A DNA stretch of 64,000 nucleotides from Komagataeibacter intermedius TF2. GTDB taxonomy: Bacteria; Pseudomonadota; Alphaproteobacteria; Acetobacterales; Acetobacteraceae. The stretch lies in the NCBI RefSeq assembly GCF_000964425.1, contig NZ_BANF01000031.1, positions 124,001-188,000 of the forward strand. Direction: 5' to 3'. Made by a program: the position numbers and the translations under genes. The notes beneath the pieces were generated by a model. That model saw nothing but the letters and a program-made list of their open reading frames with translations. It did no database searches and had not been told where the DNA came from. Positions 9,292 to 17,448 of this stretch are shown here, in pieces; within the stretch, counting starts at the first letter, position 1; each line of letters opens with the position of its first letter.

Positions 9292-10466
9292 CCAAACGTA
9301 AGCTGCGTATTGGCCTGATTGGCAGCGGTTTCATGGGCCGGACCCATGCTTTCGGCTATTCAACCGCATCAAAGGTGTTCGACCTGCCGTTCCAGCCGGA
9401 ACTGGCCTGCCTGGCCGATATTTCGGAAGATGCGGCGGCACGGGCAGCCGGGGCGCTGGGGTTTGCACGCTGGACGGATGACTGGCGTGCCCTTGTGGCT
9501 GATCCCGACATCGACGTGATCAACATCACCGCGCCCAATGCCCTGCACAAGGAGATGGCGCTTGCAGCCATAGCGGAGGGCAAGCACGTCTATTGTGAAA
9601 AACCCCTGGCCCCCCTTGCCGCGGATGCGCGTGAAATGGCCGAAGCGGCAGAGGCGCGGGGCGTGAAGACACAGGTCGGATTCAATTACCTGTGCAACCC
9701 CATGTTCGCGCTGGCGCGCGAGATGATCGCGGCGGGCGAACTGGGTGAAATCCGTGGGTACCGCGGCCTGCATGCGGAAGATTACATGGCGGATGCCGCA
9801 TCTCCCTTCACGTTCCGTCTGGACCCGGTGGGGGGCGGGGCGCTGGCCGATATCGGCAGCCACGCGCTGGCCACCGCCGAATTCCTGATGGGACCGGCGG
9901 CGGGTGCGATTACGCAGGTCATGGGTGACTGTGTCACGGTGATCGGGTCACGGCCGGACGGGAAAGGAGGCACCCGCGCAGTGCAGGTGGATGATATCGG
10001 CCGCGCCTTCCTGCGTTTCGAGAACGGGGCGACAGGTTCGGTCGAAGGGAACTGGATTGCGACCGGGCGCACCATGCAGCATGATTTCGAGGTCTATGGC
10101 ACGAAGGGTGCGCTGGCCTTCAGCCAGCAGCGGTTTAATGAGCTGCATTTCTTCTCGACCGCGGATGCGCGGGGCCGCAGGGGATTCCGCCGTATTGAGG
10201 CCGGGCCGGACCATGCGCCCTACGGGCTGTTCTGCGTGGCGCCGGGGCACCAGCTTGGGTTCAATGACCTCAAGGCGATAGAAGTCGCACGCTATCTGGA
10301 GGCACTGGCTGGCAACCGGCCCGAACCGTTCAGCTTCCGCGCGGGCCTGCGTATCCAGACGCTGGTGGAAGCCATTCATGATTCAAGCCGCGCCGCCGCA
10401 TGGCGTGACGTGCCGATGGACAGGGTCGCGCGTCGGCACGAACACCGGCAGCATGAACAGGCATGA
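9288..10466 (+). CDS. Gfo/Idh/MocA-family oxidoreductase (first of two)
   Basis: The protein has 392 residues. The N-terminal Rossmann domain has GLIGSGFMGRTHA and the conserved EKPLAPL after the NAD site (residues about 100-106). The C-terminal alpha/beta domain follows, with GGGALADIGSHALATAEF, which supplies the Asp-x-x-x-His active-site pair. Family members oxidise cyclitols, sugars or aldonates with NAD(P). Its start overlaps the hydroxyacid dehydrogenase stop (ATGA). In the island it could make the 2-oxo acid needed by the aldolase, or dehydrogenate an inositol stereoisomer such as scyllo- or chiro-inositol. It differs clearly from IolG at 15-16 kb. Confidence 0.88.
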   Translation: MTKRKLRIGLIGSGFMGRTHAFGYSTASKVFDLPFQPELACLADISEDAAARAAGALGFARWTDDWRALVADPDIDVINITAPNALHKEMALAAIAEGKHVYCEKPLAPLAADAREMAEAAEARGVKTQVGFNYLCNPMFALAREMIAAGELGEIRGYRGLHAEDYMADAASPFTFRLDPVGGGALADIGSHALATAEFLMGPAAGAITQVMGDCVTVIGSRPDGKGGTRAVQVDDIGRAFLRFENGATGSVEGNWIATGRTMQHDFEVYGTKGALAFSQQRFNELHFFSTADARGRRGFRRIEAGPDHAPYGLFCVAPGHQLGFNDLKAIEVARYLEALAGNRPEPFSFRAGLRIQTLVEAIHDSSRAAAWRDVPMDRVARRHEHRQHEQA

Positions 10467-10502
10467 CGGCCCCATATCTTGCCATTTTATGGAGGGAGCA
10501 CC

Positions 10503-11627
10503 ATGACCCAGCCAACCCATGACCGGAAGATCCGCTACGCCGTGATCGGATGTGGGCAGATTTCCCGGCAATCCTTTATTCCCGGTCTCGAACGGGCTGC
10601 CAATTCTACCCTGGCGGCCCTTGTGACGGGCGACATGCACAAGGCGCAGGACCTCGGAACCCGCTATGGCGTGCGGGTCTGGCATTATGATGACCTGCCG
10701 GAGCTTCTGGCATCGGGGGAGATCGACGCCGTGTATCTGGCAACGCCAAATGCACTGCACCGGCGCTATGCCGTGCCCGTGCTGGAGGCGGGGCTGCACC
10801 TGCTGCTGGAAAAACCCATGGCCACAAGCGTGGAAGACTGCGAGGCGATCCTGCAGGCGCGGCGCAGGGGTGGCGGCAGGCTGATGATTGCCTACCGGCT
10901 GCATTGCGAGCCGGGAACAGTGGAACTGGTTTCACGCTGCCGCAATGGGGACTTCGGCTCTCTTGTCGGGTTCAGTTCGGTCTTCGGGCAGGACGTGCCG
11001 CAGTCAAACCATCGCGCCCATGGCGGGTACTGGTCCGGTCCCGTGCCGGATCTGGGCAATTACCCGATCAATGCGGTGCGCCACATGTTCGGGGCCGAAC
11101 CCGTGGAGGTCACGGCCACAGGCACGCGCACGCCGGGCCGGACCTTCAATTTTGATGATACGGTGTCGGTCGTGCTGCGCTTTGCGGATGGGCGGATCGC
11201 GGATTTTATGGTCAGCTATGCCTGTGCGCCGGTTGAGGGACTGACCCTGTTCGGCAGCCGGGGCAGTGTCAGGGCCATGCCATGCTATACCTTCGGCCCA
11301 TCCGTCGCCATTACTTACACCACGCTGATTGACGGCAGGGAAGACAGGCGCAGCCATGGCCCGGTCGAACAGTTCGGGGGGGAAGCCTTCTATTTTTCGG
11401 AATGCATCCTCAATAACCGCGATCCCGAACCAGATGGCGAGGACGGGCTGCGTGATGTCCGTGTGCTGGTCGCGGTGGAAGCGGCCCTGCGCACCGGGAA
11501 ACCGCAGTCCCTGCCGCCGCTTGCCCCGCGCGAGGGGATACGTGAAGACCAGGTCGTCATCCTGCCGCCCGTGGCCGAACCGCATGAAAGCGACCTGACC
11601 GGCGTGATGCCACAGGCCGTGTCATGA
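10503..11627 (+). CDS. Gfo/Idh/MocA-family oxidoreductase (second of two)
   Basis: The gene encodes 374 residues from ATG 10503, preceded by GGAGGGAG; an ATG 24 bases upstream lacks such a site. It opens with YAVIGCGQISRQSF (Rossmann motif), has LLLEKPMATS, and a GYWSGPVPDLGNYPINAVRH active-site segment in place of the usual D-x-x-x-H. The region resembles glucose-fructose oxidoreductase and xylose dehydrogenase relatives (GRTFNFDDTVSVVLRFADG). It lies 36 bases behind the first Gfo gene, in the same operon. The substrate is unknown. It is only distantly similar to its neighbour, so the pair is not a simple recent duplication. Confidence 0.86.
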   Translation: MTQPTHDRKIRYAVIGCGQISRQSFIPGLERAANSTLAALVTGDMHKAQDLGTRYGVRVWHYDDLPELLASGEIDAVYLATPNALHRRYAVPVLEAGLHLLLEKPMATSVEDCEAILQARRRGGGRLMIAYRLHCEPGTVELVSRCRNGDFGSLVGFSSVFGQDVPQSNHRAHGGYWSGPVPDLGNYPINAVRHMFGAEPVEVTATGTRTPGRTFNFDDTVSVVLRFADGRIADFMVSYACAPVEGLTLFGSRGSVRAMPCYTFGPSVAITYTTLIDGREDRRSHGPVEQFGGEAFYFSECILNNRDPEPDGEDGLRDVRVLVAVEAALRTGKPQSLPPLAPREGIREDQVVILPPVAEPHESDLTGVMPQAVS

Positions 11628-11667
11628 CCCGCGACCGCGCGGCTTCATCCATGCAAGGACGGACATC

Positions 11668-12186
11668 ATGACAGTCACGACCTGTCCCCGACCCCTGAAC
11701 CATATCGGGATCAGCGTGCCCGATATTGACCGCGCCATTGCGTGGTACGGCGAGGTTCTGGGCTACCGGCTGTTCAGCGGCCCGTTCGATCTGGTCGCCA
11801 GCCCACCCGCACTGGCGCAGTTTCAGGATGCGTTGGGGGAGCGGTGCCAGCATGTGCGCATCGCGCATCTTTCAACGGGTGGGGGCGTGGGAATTGAACT
11901 GTTCCAGCCTGTCCTGCCAGCGACCCTGCCCGCGACCACGGATATCCGCTTCGATCAGCCCGGTCCCTTTCACATATGCGTCACGGACCCGGATATAGAA
12001 GGGCTGATCGACAGGATTGTTGCGACAGGGGGCACCCAGACGTCCCGCATATGGGACGATCGCCCCCCATCGGGCATATACCGGATGGTGTACTGTCGCG
12101 ACCCGTTTGGCACTGTTATCGAAATCCATACGCATTCCTGTGAAATCGTTCAGGGATGGCGGGAGGGAAAACAGACGGGCCAGTAG
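11668..12186 (+). CDS. VOC-family (glyoxalase/bleomycin-fold) protein
   Basis: The 172-residue protein opens with LNHIGISVPDIDRAIAWYGEVLGY, the standard first beta-alpha-beta module of the vicinal-oxygen-chelate fold with its His ligand. A second module (GPFHICVTDPDIEGLIDRIVATGG) ends with YCRDPFGTVIEIHTH, carrying the metal-binding Glu. VOC enzymes are small metal-dependent isomerases, lyases, epimerases or dioxygenases. As the last gene of the island's main operon (40 bases after the second Gfo gene), it could isomerise or epimerise a ring or keto-acid intermediate. No specific function can be read. Confidence 0.82.
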   Translation: MTVTTCPRPLNHIGISVPDIDRAIAWYGEVLGYRLFSGPFDLVASPPALAQFQDALGERCQHVRIAHLSTGGGVGIELFQPVLPATLPATTDIRFDQPGPFHICVTDPDIEGLIDRIVATGGTQTSRIWDDRPPSGIYRMVYCRDPFGTVIEIHTHSCEIVQGWREGKQTGQ

Positions 12187-12646
12187 AACTGTCCTGCTAT
12201 GGGCACGATGCATTCATGACGTTCATGCATCTGCTTTTGAAAGCATCAGTCCATACGTTCCAGTATATGTTTCCCGTAAACACATAATGACCGGAGAACC
12301 ATGAATGTACACGGGCGTTGAACGCATTATTCAATGCCTGCCCGGTCCGGTTTTATTTCATTTTCAGTTTCCTGTCCCTGCGCGTTCATGGCGCGGGATA
12401 TGAAGCCGCCGTATCCGGTCCCGATGCATGTCGTGGCCGCCGTGTCTTTCGGGACCGGCTGCACACATGGCGCCGGGCGTGGAAACGGGTCGGTACCGCA
12501 GGGACAGGACCGCGGGCATGGTGGCCGGGGCAGGCTGCCGTCGCGCCATGCACTTTACGGCTGGATTCATTTAAAGGCGCGGACTGTCGTCCCGCGTCCC
12601 TCTGCTGAAACAGACAACAAGAACAAAATGACTGTTGGAGTAGTAA
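12187..12646. other. Non-coding region before the MFS transporter
   Basis: A gap of 460 bases separates the operon from the transporter. I see no gene in it. Short frames on both strands have no family-like content. It probably contains a separate promoter for the transporter; GGAG at about 12636 is its ribosome site. Confidence 0.5.
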
Positions 12647-14134
12647 ATGATGAAAGAATCCATAAAAAACGCCATGTTTGTCCGATCGGACCGGCATGAC
12701 GTGGGCTACGTGCTGCGAATATGTGCGATTGCGGCATTGGGTGGCATCCTGTTCGGGTATGATACGGCGGTCATTTCGGGCGCTGTCGGGTCGCTGCAGT
12801 CCTATTTCCACCTTTCACCGGCGGAAATCGGCTGGGCGGTCTCCAACGTGCTGCTGGGCTGTATCCTTGGGGCCGGGGTTTCGGGCTGGCTGGCGGACCG
12901 CTTTGGCCGCCGTCCCACCCTGGCCGTGTCCGCCGCACTGTTTACCGGATCGGCGATCGGGGCGGCGCTGGCGACGGGTTTTACATCCTTCGTGGTCTAT
13001 CGCTTCATCGGCGGGATCGCGGTAGGTGTGGCGTCTTCGATTTCGCCTATGTACATGTCCGAAGTATCGCCAAAGGACATGCGCGGACGGGCTCTGTACA
13101 TGGAATCCTTCGCCATTGTGGGAGGGCAGTTGACGGTCTTTATCGTCAACTACCTGATTGCCCGCAGCGCCAGCGAAGCGTGGCTGACGAACGTGGGCTG
13201 GCGGTGGATGCTGGGGTCGGAAGTCATACCGTGCATCGTATTCTGCATCGCGATTTTCTTCATGCCTGAATCCCCGCGCTGGCACGTGCTGCGTGGGCGC
13301 GATGCCGATGCGATGCGGACCCTGACCCGCATTTCCAATGAACGTCATGCCCGATCGGTCCTGACGGAAATCAAGGAATCGCTTGAACACAAGATCGAGA
13401 CATCCGATCTGGGCCGGGCGGTCGCCTCAAAGGGGGCACGGTGGATCATCTTCGTGGGGGCCATGGTCGCCATGCTGCAGCAGCTGACGGGCGTGAACAG
13501 CATGATGTACTACGCGCCGCTGGTGCTGGGGTCGGTCAGTGGCAGCGTGCAGAACGCCCTGTTCCAGACCATATGGATCGGGGTGGCATCCGTATCGGGC
13601 GCAGTGCTGGGCAGTTGGGTGATTGACCACAAGGGGCGGCTGCCGCTGTTCCGGTTCGGTTCGATCGGCATGATTATCGGCCTGCTGGCCACATCCTGGG
13701 CGCTTTATACACAGACGCATGGGTATTCCGCCCTGGTGGGCATGCTGGTTTACATGCTGCTGTTCGGCCTGTCGTGGGGGCCGCTGACATGGGTGCTGAT
13801 CGCAGAGATCTTCCCCAACCGGATCCGTGGCGTAGGCATGAGCATTGCGGTGTCGGCCAACTGGGTGATGAACTTCATCGTCAGCCAGCTTTTCCCGATG
13901 ATGGCGCAGAATCACAGGCTGGACGCGCTTTTTCATGGTGCGCTGCCGATGTGGCTTTTCGCGCTCTTTACACTGTTTTCGTGGTGGTTCGTTGAACGGT
14001 ATGTGCCGGAAACGAAAGGCATCGCGCTGGAAAAGATCGAAAGCGTCATGCTGACCCCAAAGCGCCGACGCGCGGCGGCCGGCACGCCAACGGTCCCGAC
14101 AGATGGCCTGACGGATATGGTCGGGCGGAAATGA
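12647..14134 (+). CDS. Sugar-porter MFS transporter (candidate inositol importer)
   Basis: The 495-residue inner-membrane protein has 12 predicted helices and the sugar-porter signatures: GGILFGYDTAVISGAVG in helix 1, DRFGRRP after helix 2, a middle PESPRW after helix 6, QQLTGVNSMMYYAP in helix 7 and VPETKG before the C-terminal tail. It belongs to the XylE/GalP/IolT group of proton symporters for hexoses, pentoses or cyclitols. Its position between the oxidative operon and the decarboxylase gene makes myo-inositol the most economical guess. Specificity within this group cannot be read from sequence, so the substrate is an inference. Confidence 0.92.
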   Translation: MMKESIKNAMFVRSDRHDVGYVLRICAIAALGGILFGYDTAVISGAVGSLQSYFHLSPAEIGWAVSNVLLGCILGAGVSGWLADRFGRRPTLAVSAALFTGSAIGAALATGFTSFVVYRFIGGIAVGVASSISPMYMSEVSPKDMRGRALYMESFAIVGGQLTVFIVNYLIARSASEAWLTNVGWRWMLGSEVIPCIVFCIAIFFMPESPRWHVLRGRDADAMRTLTRISNERHARSVLTEIKESLEHKIETSDLGRAVASKGARWIIFVGAMVAMLQQLTGVNSMMYYAPLVLGSVSGSVQNALFQTIWIGVASVSGAVLGSWVIDHKGRLPLFRFGSIGMIIGLLATSWALYTQTHGYSALVGMLVYMLLFGLSWGPLTWVLIAEIFPNRIRGVGMSIAVSANWVMNFIVSQLFPMMAQNHRLDALFHGALPMWLFALFTLFSWWFVERYVPETKGIALEKIESVMLTPKRRRAAAGTPTVPTDGLTDMVGRK

Positions 14135-14248
14135 CCCTGTCGGGGAAAGGGGGCGCGCGGCGGGTCCCGCCGTACGCCCGTTTGCGGGGACAGGGCGCGC
14201 AGGAAAGAAAACCGCGCCTGTTTCCTTTTGTTCACAGGGAGAAAACTG

Positions 14249-14659
14249 ATGCCGCTTTTACATTTCCACATGCTTGAAGGGCGCACGGATGAAGAAATCC
14301 GCACCCTTCTCGACGCGGCGCACGAAGCCATGCTCGAAGCATTCGCCGTGCCGCGTCGCGACCGTTATCAGCTTGTATCGGAATACAGGCCATCGTGCAT
14401 GATTGTCGAGGATACGGGGCTGGATATCCCCCGGACGGACAGGGTCCTGGTCGTGCAGATGTTCAGCCGCCCCCGTGGGGCGGACAAGACAGCCGAGTTC
14501 TACCGCCTGCTGACTGAACGGCTGGAACGCGAATGCGGGATCGCGCCGTCCGACGTCATGGTGTCGGTTGTCGAGAATGAAGACGCCCACTGGTCTTTCG
14601 GGAACGGGCGGGCGCAGTTTCTGACTGGCGAACTTGGCGGGGGCAGACCCGTTCACTGA
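14249..14659 (+). CDS. Malonate semialdehyde decarboxylase (tautomerase superfamily)
   Basis: The gene encodes 136 residues from ATG 14249, after AGGGAG. Removal of Met exposes Pro1, the catalytic base of tautomerase-superfamily enzymes. Numbering from Pro1, I count Asp37, Arg73 and Arg75 (SRPRG) and the hydrophobic wall Trp114, Phe116, Phe123 and Leu128. These are the residues described for the malonate semialdehyde decarboxylase of Pseudomonas pavonaceae. That enzyme hydratively decarboxylates malonate semialdehyde to acetaldehyde and CO2, and was known from haloacrylate degradation. No haloacid genes occur here. Malonate semialdehyde is, however, the product of lower inositol catabolism, so this gene is likely the terminal step of the island. 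Confidence 0.88.
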   Translation: MPLLHFHMLEGRTDEEIRTLLDAAHEAMLEAFAVPRRDRYQLVSEYRPSCMIVEDTGLDIPRTDRVLVVQMFSRPRGADKTAEFYRLLTERLERECGIAPSDVMVSVVENEDAHWSFGNGRAQFLTGELGGGRPVH

Positions 14660-14676
14660 CGCGCACGCTGCAAATA

Positions 14677-14704
14677 CCGTGGGGGTGTCATTATGCCCCC
14701 ACGG
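14677..14704. terminator. Hairpin after the decarboxylase gene
   Basis: A perfect 9-base stem (CCGTGGGGG / CCCCCACGG) encloses a 10-base loop, 18 bases after the decarboxylase stop. No T-run follows directly, but TTTTTT occurs about 13 bases on. It sits in the 373-base gap between converging genes, which otherwise holds no gene. Confidence 0.6.
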
Positions 14705-14986
14705 AACAGCGCCATGAACGTTTTTTACAGAAGACGGCATCCGCGGAACGGGTGCCATGTATTATCAGGCTGTGTTTGAAAACAGTTTCCAGTCTGCCAT
14801 GCGCATGGATTGCTGATGCCCATCGACTGTATCCAGCAATGCGCACTGCCTGCCTTCGGCATATATGAAACTGTATTTACCGTATCCGTTCCATGACGCA
14901 CTGACGCGTGCGATCCCCTGCGCCGGGTCTGACGCCTTACAGGGGATGCCGCGTGAATTCCCCGATATGCAGGTAAAGGCAGGCCC

Positions 14987-15017
14987 GCGCCCGGCAGCCT
15001 GTTACGGTGCCGGGCGC
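14987..15017. terminator. GC-rich hairpin beyond the 3' end of iolG
   Basis: Perfect 10-base arms GCGCCCGGCA and TGCCGGGCGC enclose an 11-base loop, 16 bases past the iolG stop. No T-run is visible on the minus strand, so it may work as a Rho-assisted or bidirectional stop. Confidence 0.55.
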
Positions 15018-15032
15018 ATGGCAGGCCCGGCG

Positions 15033-16040
15033 TTACCCGATTTCACCTGTCGTCACGATGCGGCCTTCCTTAAGCGATTTCAGGGCCGCTTCGGCAAGGA
15101 GCAGCGCCTGTCGTCCGTCATGATAGCTGACGGTAACCGGGCTGCCGTTTTCAACAGCATCGACAAAGGCGTCGATTTCCGCATTAAATGCCTCACGGTA
15201 GCGTTCTATGAAAAAGTTCAGCAGCGGGGCGGCATGTTCGGTAAACGTGCTGCCCGACAGCACCATGTGGTGCGGACGACGGTTTTCCGAAACCGCCATA
15301 CCCTGACTGCCAAAGGCCTCGACCCGCTGGTCATAGCCATATGTCGCCTCACGCGAGTTGATGAGGATCGCCTGTCTGCCCGTATCCGTTGTCATCACCA
15401 CCGTAATGGTGTCCTCATCCCCCAGCGCGTCCATAAGCGCAGGGGCCACCAGTCGCGATCCGACGGCGAATACCCGGGTCGGCTCCTCGCCCAGGATATA
15501 GCGGGCCATGTCAAAATCATGGATCGTCATGTCCCGCAGGATCCCGCCGGATTTTTCCAGATAGGCTTCCGGCGGCAGGCCCGGGTCGCGCGATGTGATG
15601 ACAAGCTGGTGCAGGTCCCCGATCGTCCCGTCATGAACCGCTTCGAACACCGCCCGGTGTCCGGGGTCGAACCGCCGCACGAACCCGATCTGGACCGGCA
15701 GGGTCGTGTGGGCAATGGCCGCGGCGCAGCTGTCCACCCGTGCAAGGCTGAGGTCGATCGGTTTTTCGCACAGCACGGGCTTGCCTGCCGCGATTGCCTG
15801 TTCCAGCAGGTCGGCATGGGTATCGGTCGCGGTTGCGATCAGTACCGCGTCCACATCGGGGGCGGCAAAGACTTCGGCCGCGGATGGCATGACGGGGGCA
15901 CCTGTTGCCCTGGATACGGCCTGCGCCGCAGCAACGTTGATGTCATATACCGCCGCGACGCGCGCGCGTGGATGGGCGGCAATATTGGCGGCATGCATGG
16001 CGCCGATACGCCCACATCCCAGAATGCCGATTCCAAGCAT
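15033..16040 (-). CDS. iolG: Inositol 2-dehydrogenase IolG
   Basis: The gene encodes 335 residues from ATG 16040, preceded by AGGGAG; an upstream in-frame start lacks this. It is a Gfo/Idh/MocA protein with GILGCGRIGAMHA (NAD site), VLCEKPIDL (catalytic Lys), QIGFVRRFD and the IolG-typical MTIHDFDMARYILG, which supplies the Asp and His of the active site. The enzyme oxidises myo-inositol to 2-keto-myo-inositol, the first step and the substrate maker for IolE. It stands alone, converging on the decarboxylase gene and separated from the iolDE operon by the oxidative operon. This fits a three-transcript island. Confidence 0.9.
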   Translation of the reverse strand: MLGIGILGCGRIGAMHAANIAAHPRARVAAVYDINVAAAQAVSRATGAPVMPSAAEVFAAPDVDAVLIATATDTHADLLEQAIAAGKPVLCEKPIDLSLARVDSCAAAIAHTTLPVQIGFVRRFDPGHRAVFEAVHDGTIGDLHQLVITSRDPGLPPEAYLEKSGGILRDMTIHDFDMARYILGEEPTRVFAVGSRLVAPALMDALGDEDTITVVMTTDTGRQAILINSREATYGYDQRVEAFGSQGMAVSENRRPHHMVLSGSTFTEHAAPLLNFFIERYREAFNAEIDAFVDAVENGSPVTVSYHDGRQALLLAEAALKSLKEGRIVTTGEIG

Positions 16041-16088
16041 GATAAGGTCTCCCTGACCTGTATTGGTGTATGATGCAGTCATTTTCGG

Positions 16089-16127
16089 CGTCGGCTGTCC
16101 TTCAGCATGGATCAGTTACAGCCGACG
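16089..16127. promoter_or_regulatory. Inverted repeat upstream of iolG
   Basis: Perfect 10-base arms CGTCGGCTGT and ACAGCCGACG, 19 bases apart, lie 49 bases upstream of the iolG ATG. They could be an operator or a transcript hairpin isolating iolG from the dehydrogenase operon upstream on the same strand. Confidence 0.4.
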
Positions 16128-16135
16128 GGTATTTT

Positions 16136-16169
16136 CCCCTTTCCTGCCCGGCGTGGGGCAGGAAAGGGG
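16136..16169 (-). terminator. Strong hairpin after the cytochrome c gene
   Basis: A perfect 14-base stem (CCCCTTTCCTGCCC / GGGCAGGAAAGGGG) has a six-base loop. It begins 8 bases past the stop of the minus-strand dehydrogenase operon. There is no U-tract, but the stem is very stable. Confidence 0.7.
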
Positions 16170-16176
16170 ACAGGGA

Positions 16177-17448
16177 TCAGCGCCAGACGGGCTGTTCCGC
16201 CCCGATGGTCTTGCGCGCCCTGGCGACATCGGCCGGCTGGACCGCCGGGGCGGCGTTGCCCATGCTGTTGCGGATATAGGTCAGGATGGCCGCGATCTGG
16301 TCATCATGCAGTTTCCAGCCAAAGGCCGGCATTGCCGCGCCGGTGGGGTTCGCGGCCGTCATGGGGCCGTTGGTACCACGCAGCACGATGTTCAGCAGGC
16401 TGTCCGGATCGGGCGCGTTGACCGCCGGATTGTCCTGCAATGTCGGGATCATGTTGCGGATTCCCGCGCCGCTGCTGACATGGCAGGCGCTGCACTGTAC
16501 GATGAATTCCCGTGCGCCTGTCACCATCTGCGCGTTGGTGGCGGGCAGTGGCGCGGGTGCGGCCACAGTCCGGGGCGGCAGGGATTTGAAATACGCCGCG
16601 ATGGCCTGCAGGTCCGCATCGCTGAGGTGTTGTGTGGAGTTCTCGATCGTTTCCGTCATGGGGCCGGACGCGGCGGTAAAGCGGTTTGTGCCGCTGCGCA
16701 GGTATGTGACAAGGTCATCCGCGCTCCATCTGCCCAGTCCCGTATGGGGGTTGTTGCTCAGGTCCGGGGCATACCATCCCTGCAGGGATGTGCCCTGGTA
16801 GGTGCCACGAGTATCGCCGCCAAGGAAATTCTTGGTGGTATGGCACGTGCCGCAATGCTCCAGCCCTTCAGCCAGATATGCCCCCCGGTTGACCTGTGCG
16901 CTTTTTGACGGATCGGGCGCAAAGGGGGTACGGTCAAGGAACAGCAGGTTCCACGCGATCATGAGGGCGCGGATATTATAGGGAAATGGCAGCTTGTTGG
17001 TGACCACCGCGTTGCGGACAGGCGGGATGGTACGGATGTATTCCCACAGGTCCGCAAGGTCGGTATCCGTGATTTTGGCATAGGCAGGATAGGGCATGGC
17101 GGGATAGAGGTACCCCTTCGGGCTTTTGCCATGCCTGACCGCGCCGTCGAACTGCTGCAGCGTCCATGACCCGATCCCCGTTTCCCTGTCCGAGGTAATG
17201 TTGCTTGTCGTGATGACGCCAAAGGGCGTTTTCAGGTCCAGCCCCCCCGCGAACGGCTTCCCGCCCGGCGTGGTATGGCACGCAAGGCAGTCGCCCGCGA
17301 TTGCAAGGTACCGCCCGCGTTCAATCCGCGCGCCCCGGTCATCCTGTGCCTTTGCGCCATGGGCCAGAAACGCCACGGCGGAAAAGACCATGCCGCCACG
17401 CATGCATGTGCGTAGCGCAGTGCGAAACAGGTTTTTTGCCATGATCAT
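16177..17448 (-). CDS. Triheme cytochrome c subunit of membrane dehydrogenase
   Basis: The 423-residue protein has an N-terminal signal peptide (ending ...LAHGAKA) and three c-type heme sites: CLACH, CGTCH and CSACH. This is the architecture of the cytochrome subunits of acetic acid bacterial alcohol, gluconate, sorbitol and fructose dehydrogenases. It passes electrons from the flavoprotein to ubiquinone at the periplasmic face of the membrane. Its ATG overlaps the TGA of the GMC gene (ATGA), which fixes the start at 17448; a second ATG lies two codons on. It is the last gene of small subunit-GMC-cytochrome. Confidence 0.93.
   Translation of the reverse strand: MIMAKNLFRTALRTCMRGGMVFSAVAFLAHGAKAQDDRGARIERGRYLAIAGDCLACHTTPGGKPFAGGLDLKTPFGVITTSNITSDRETGIGSWTLQQFDGAVRHGKSPKGYLYPAMPYPAYAKITDTDLADLWEYIRTIPPVRNAVVTNKLPFPYNIRALMIAWNLLFLDRTPFAPDPSKSAQVNRGAYLAEGLEHCGTCHTTKNFLGGDTRGTYQGTSLQGWYAPDLSNNPHTGLGRWSADDLVTYLRSGTNRFTAASGPMTETIENSTQHLSDADLQAIAAYFKSLPPRTVAAPAPLPATNAQMVTGAREFIVQCSACHVSSGAGIRNMIPTLQDNPAVNAPDPDSLLNIVLRGTNGPMTAANPTGAAMPAFGWKLHDDQIAAILTYIRNSMGNAAPAVQPADVARARKTIGAEQPVWR

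Noticed and set aside
14865-16073. 402-residue plus-strand open frame
   Set aside because: It is antisense to iolG, has no domain and arises from the GC-rich third positions of iolG. The IolG reading has all family motifs.
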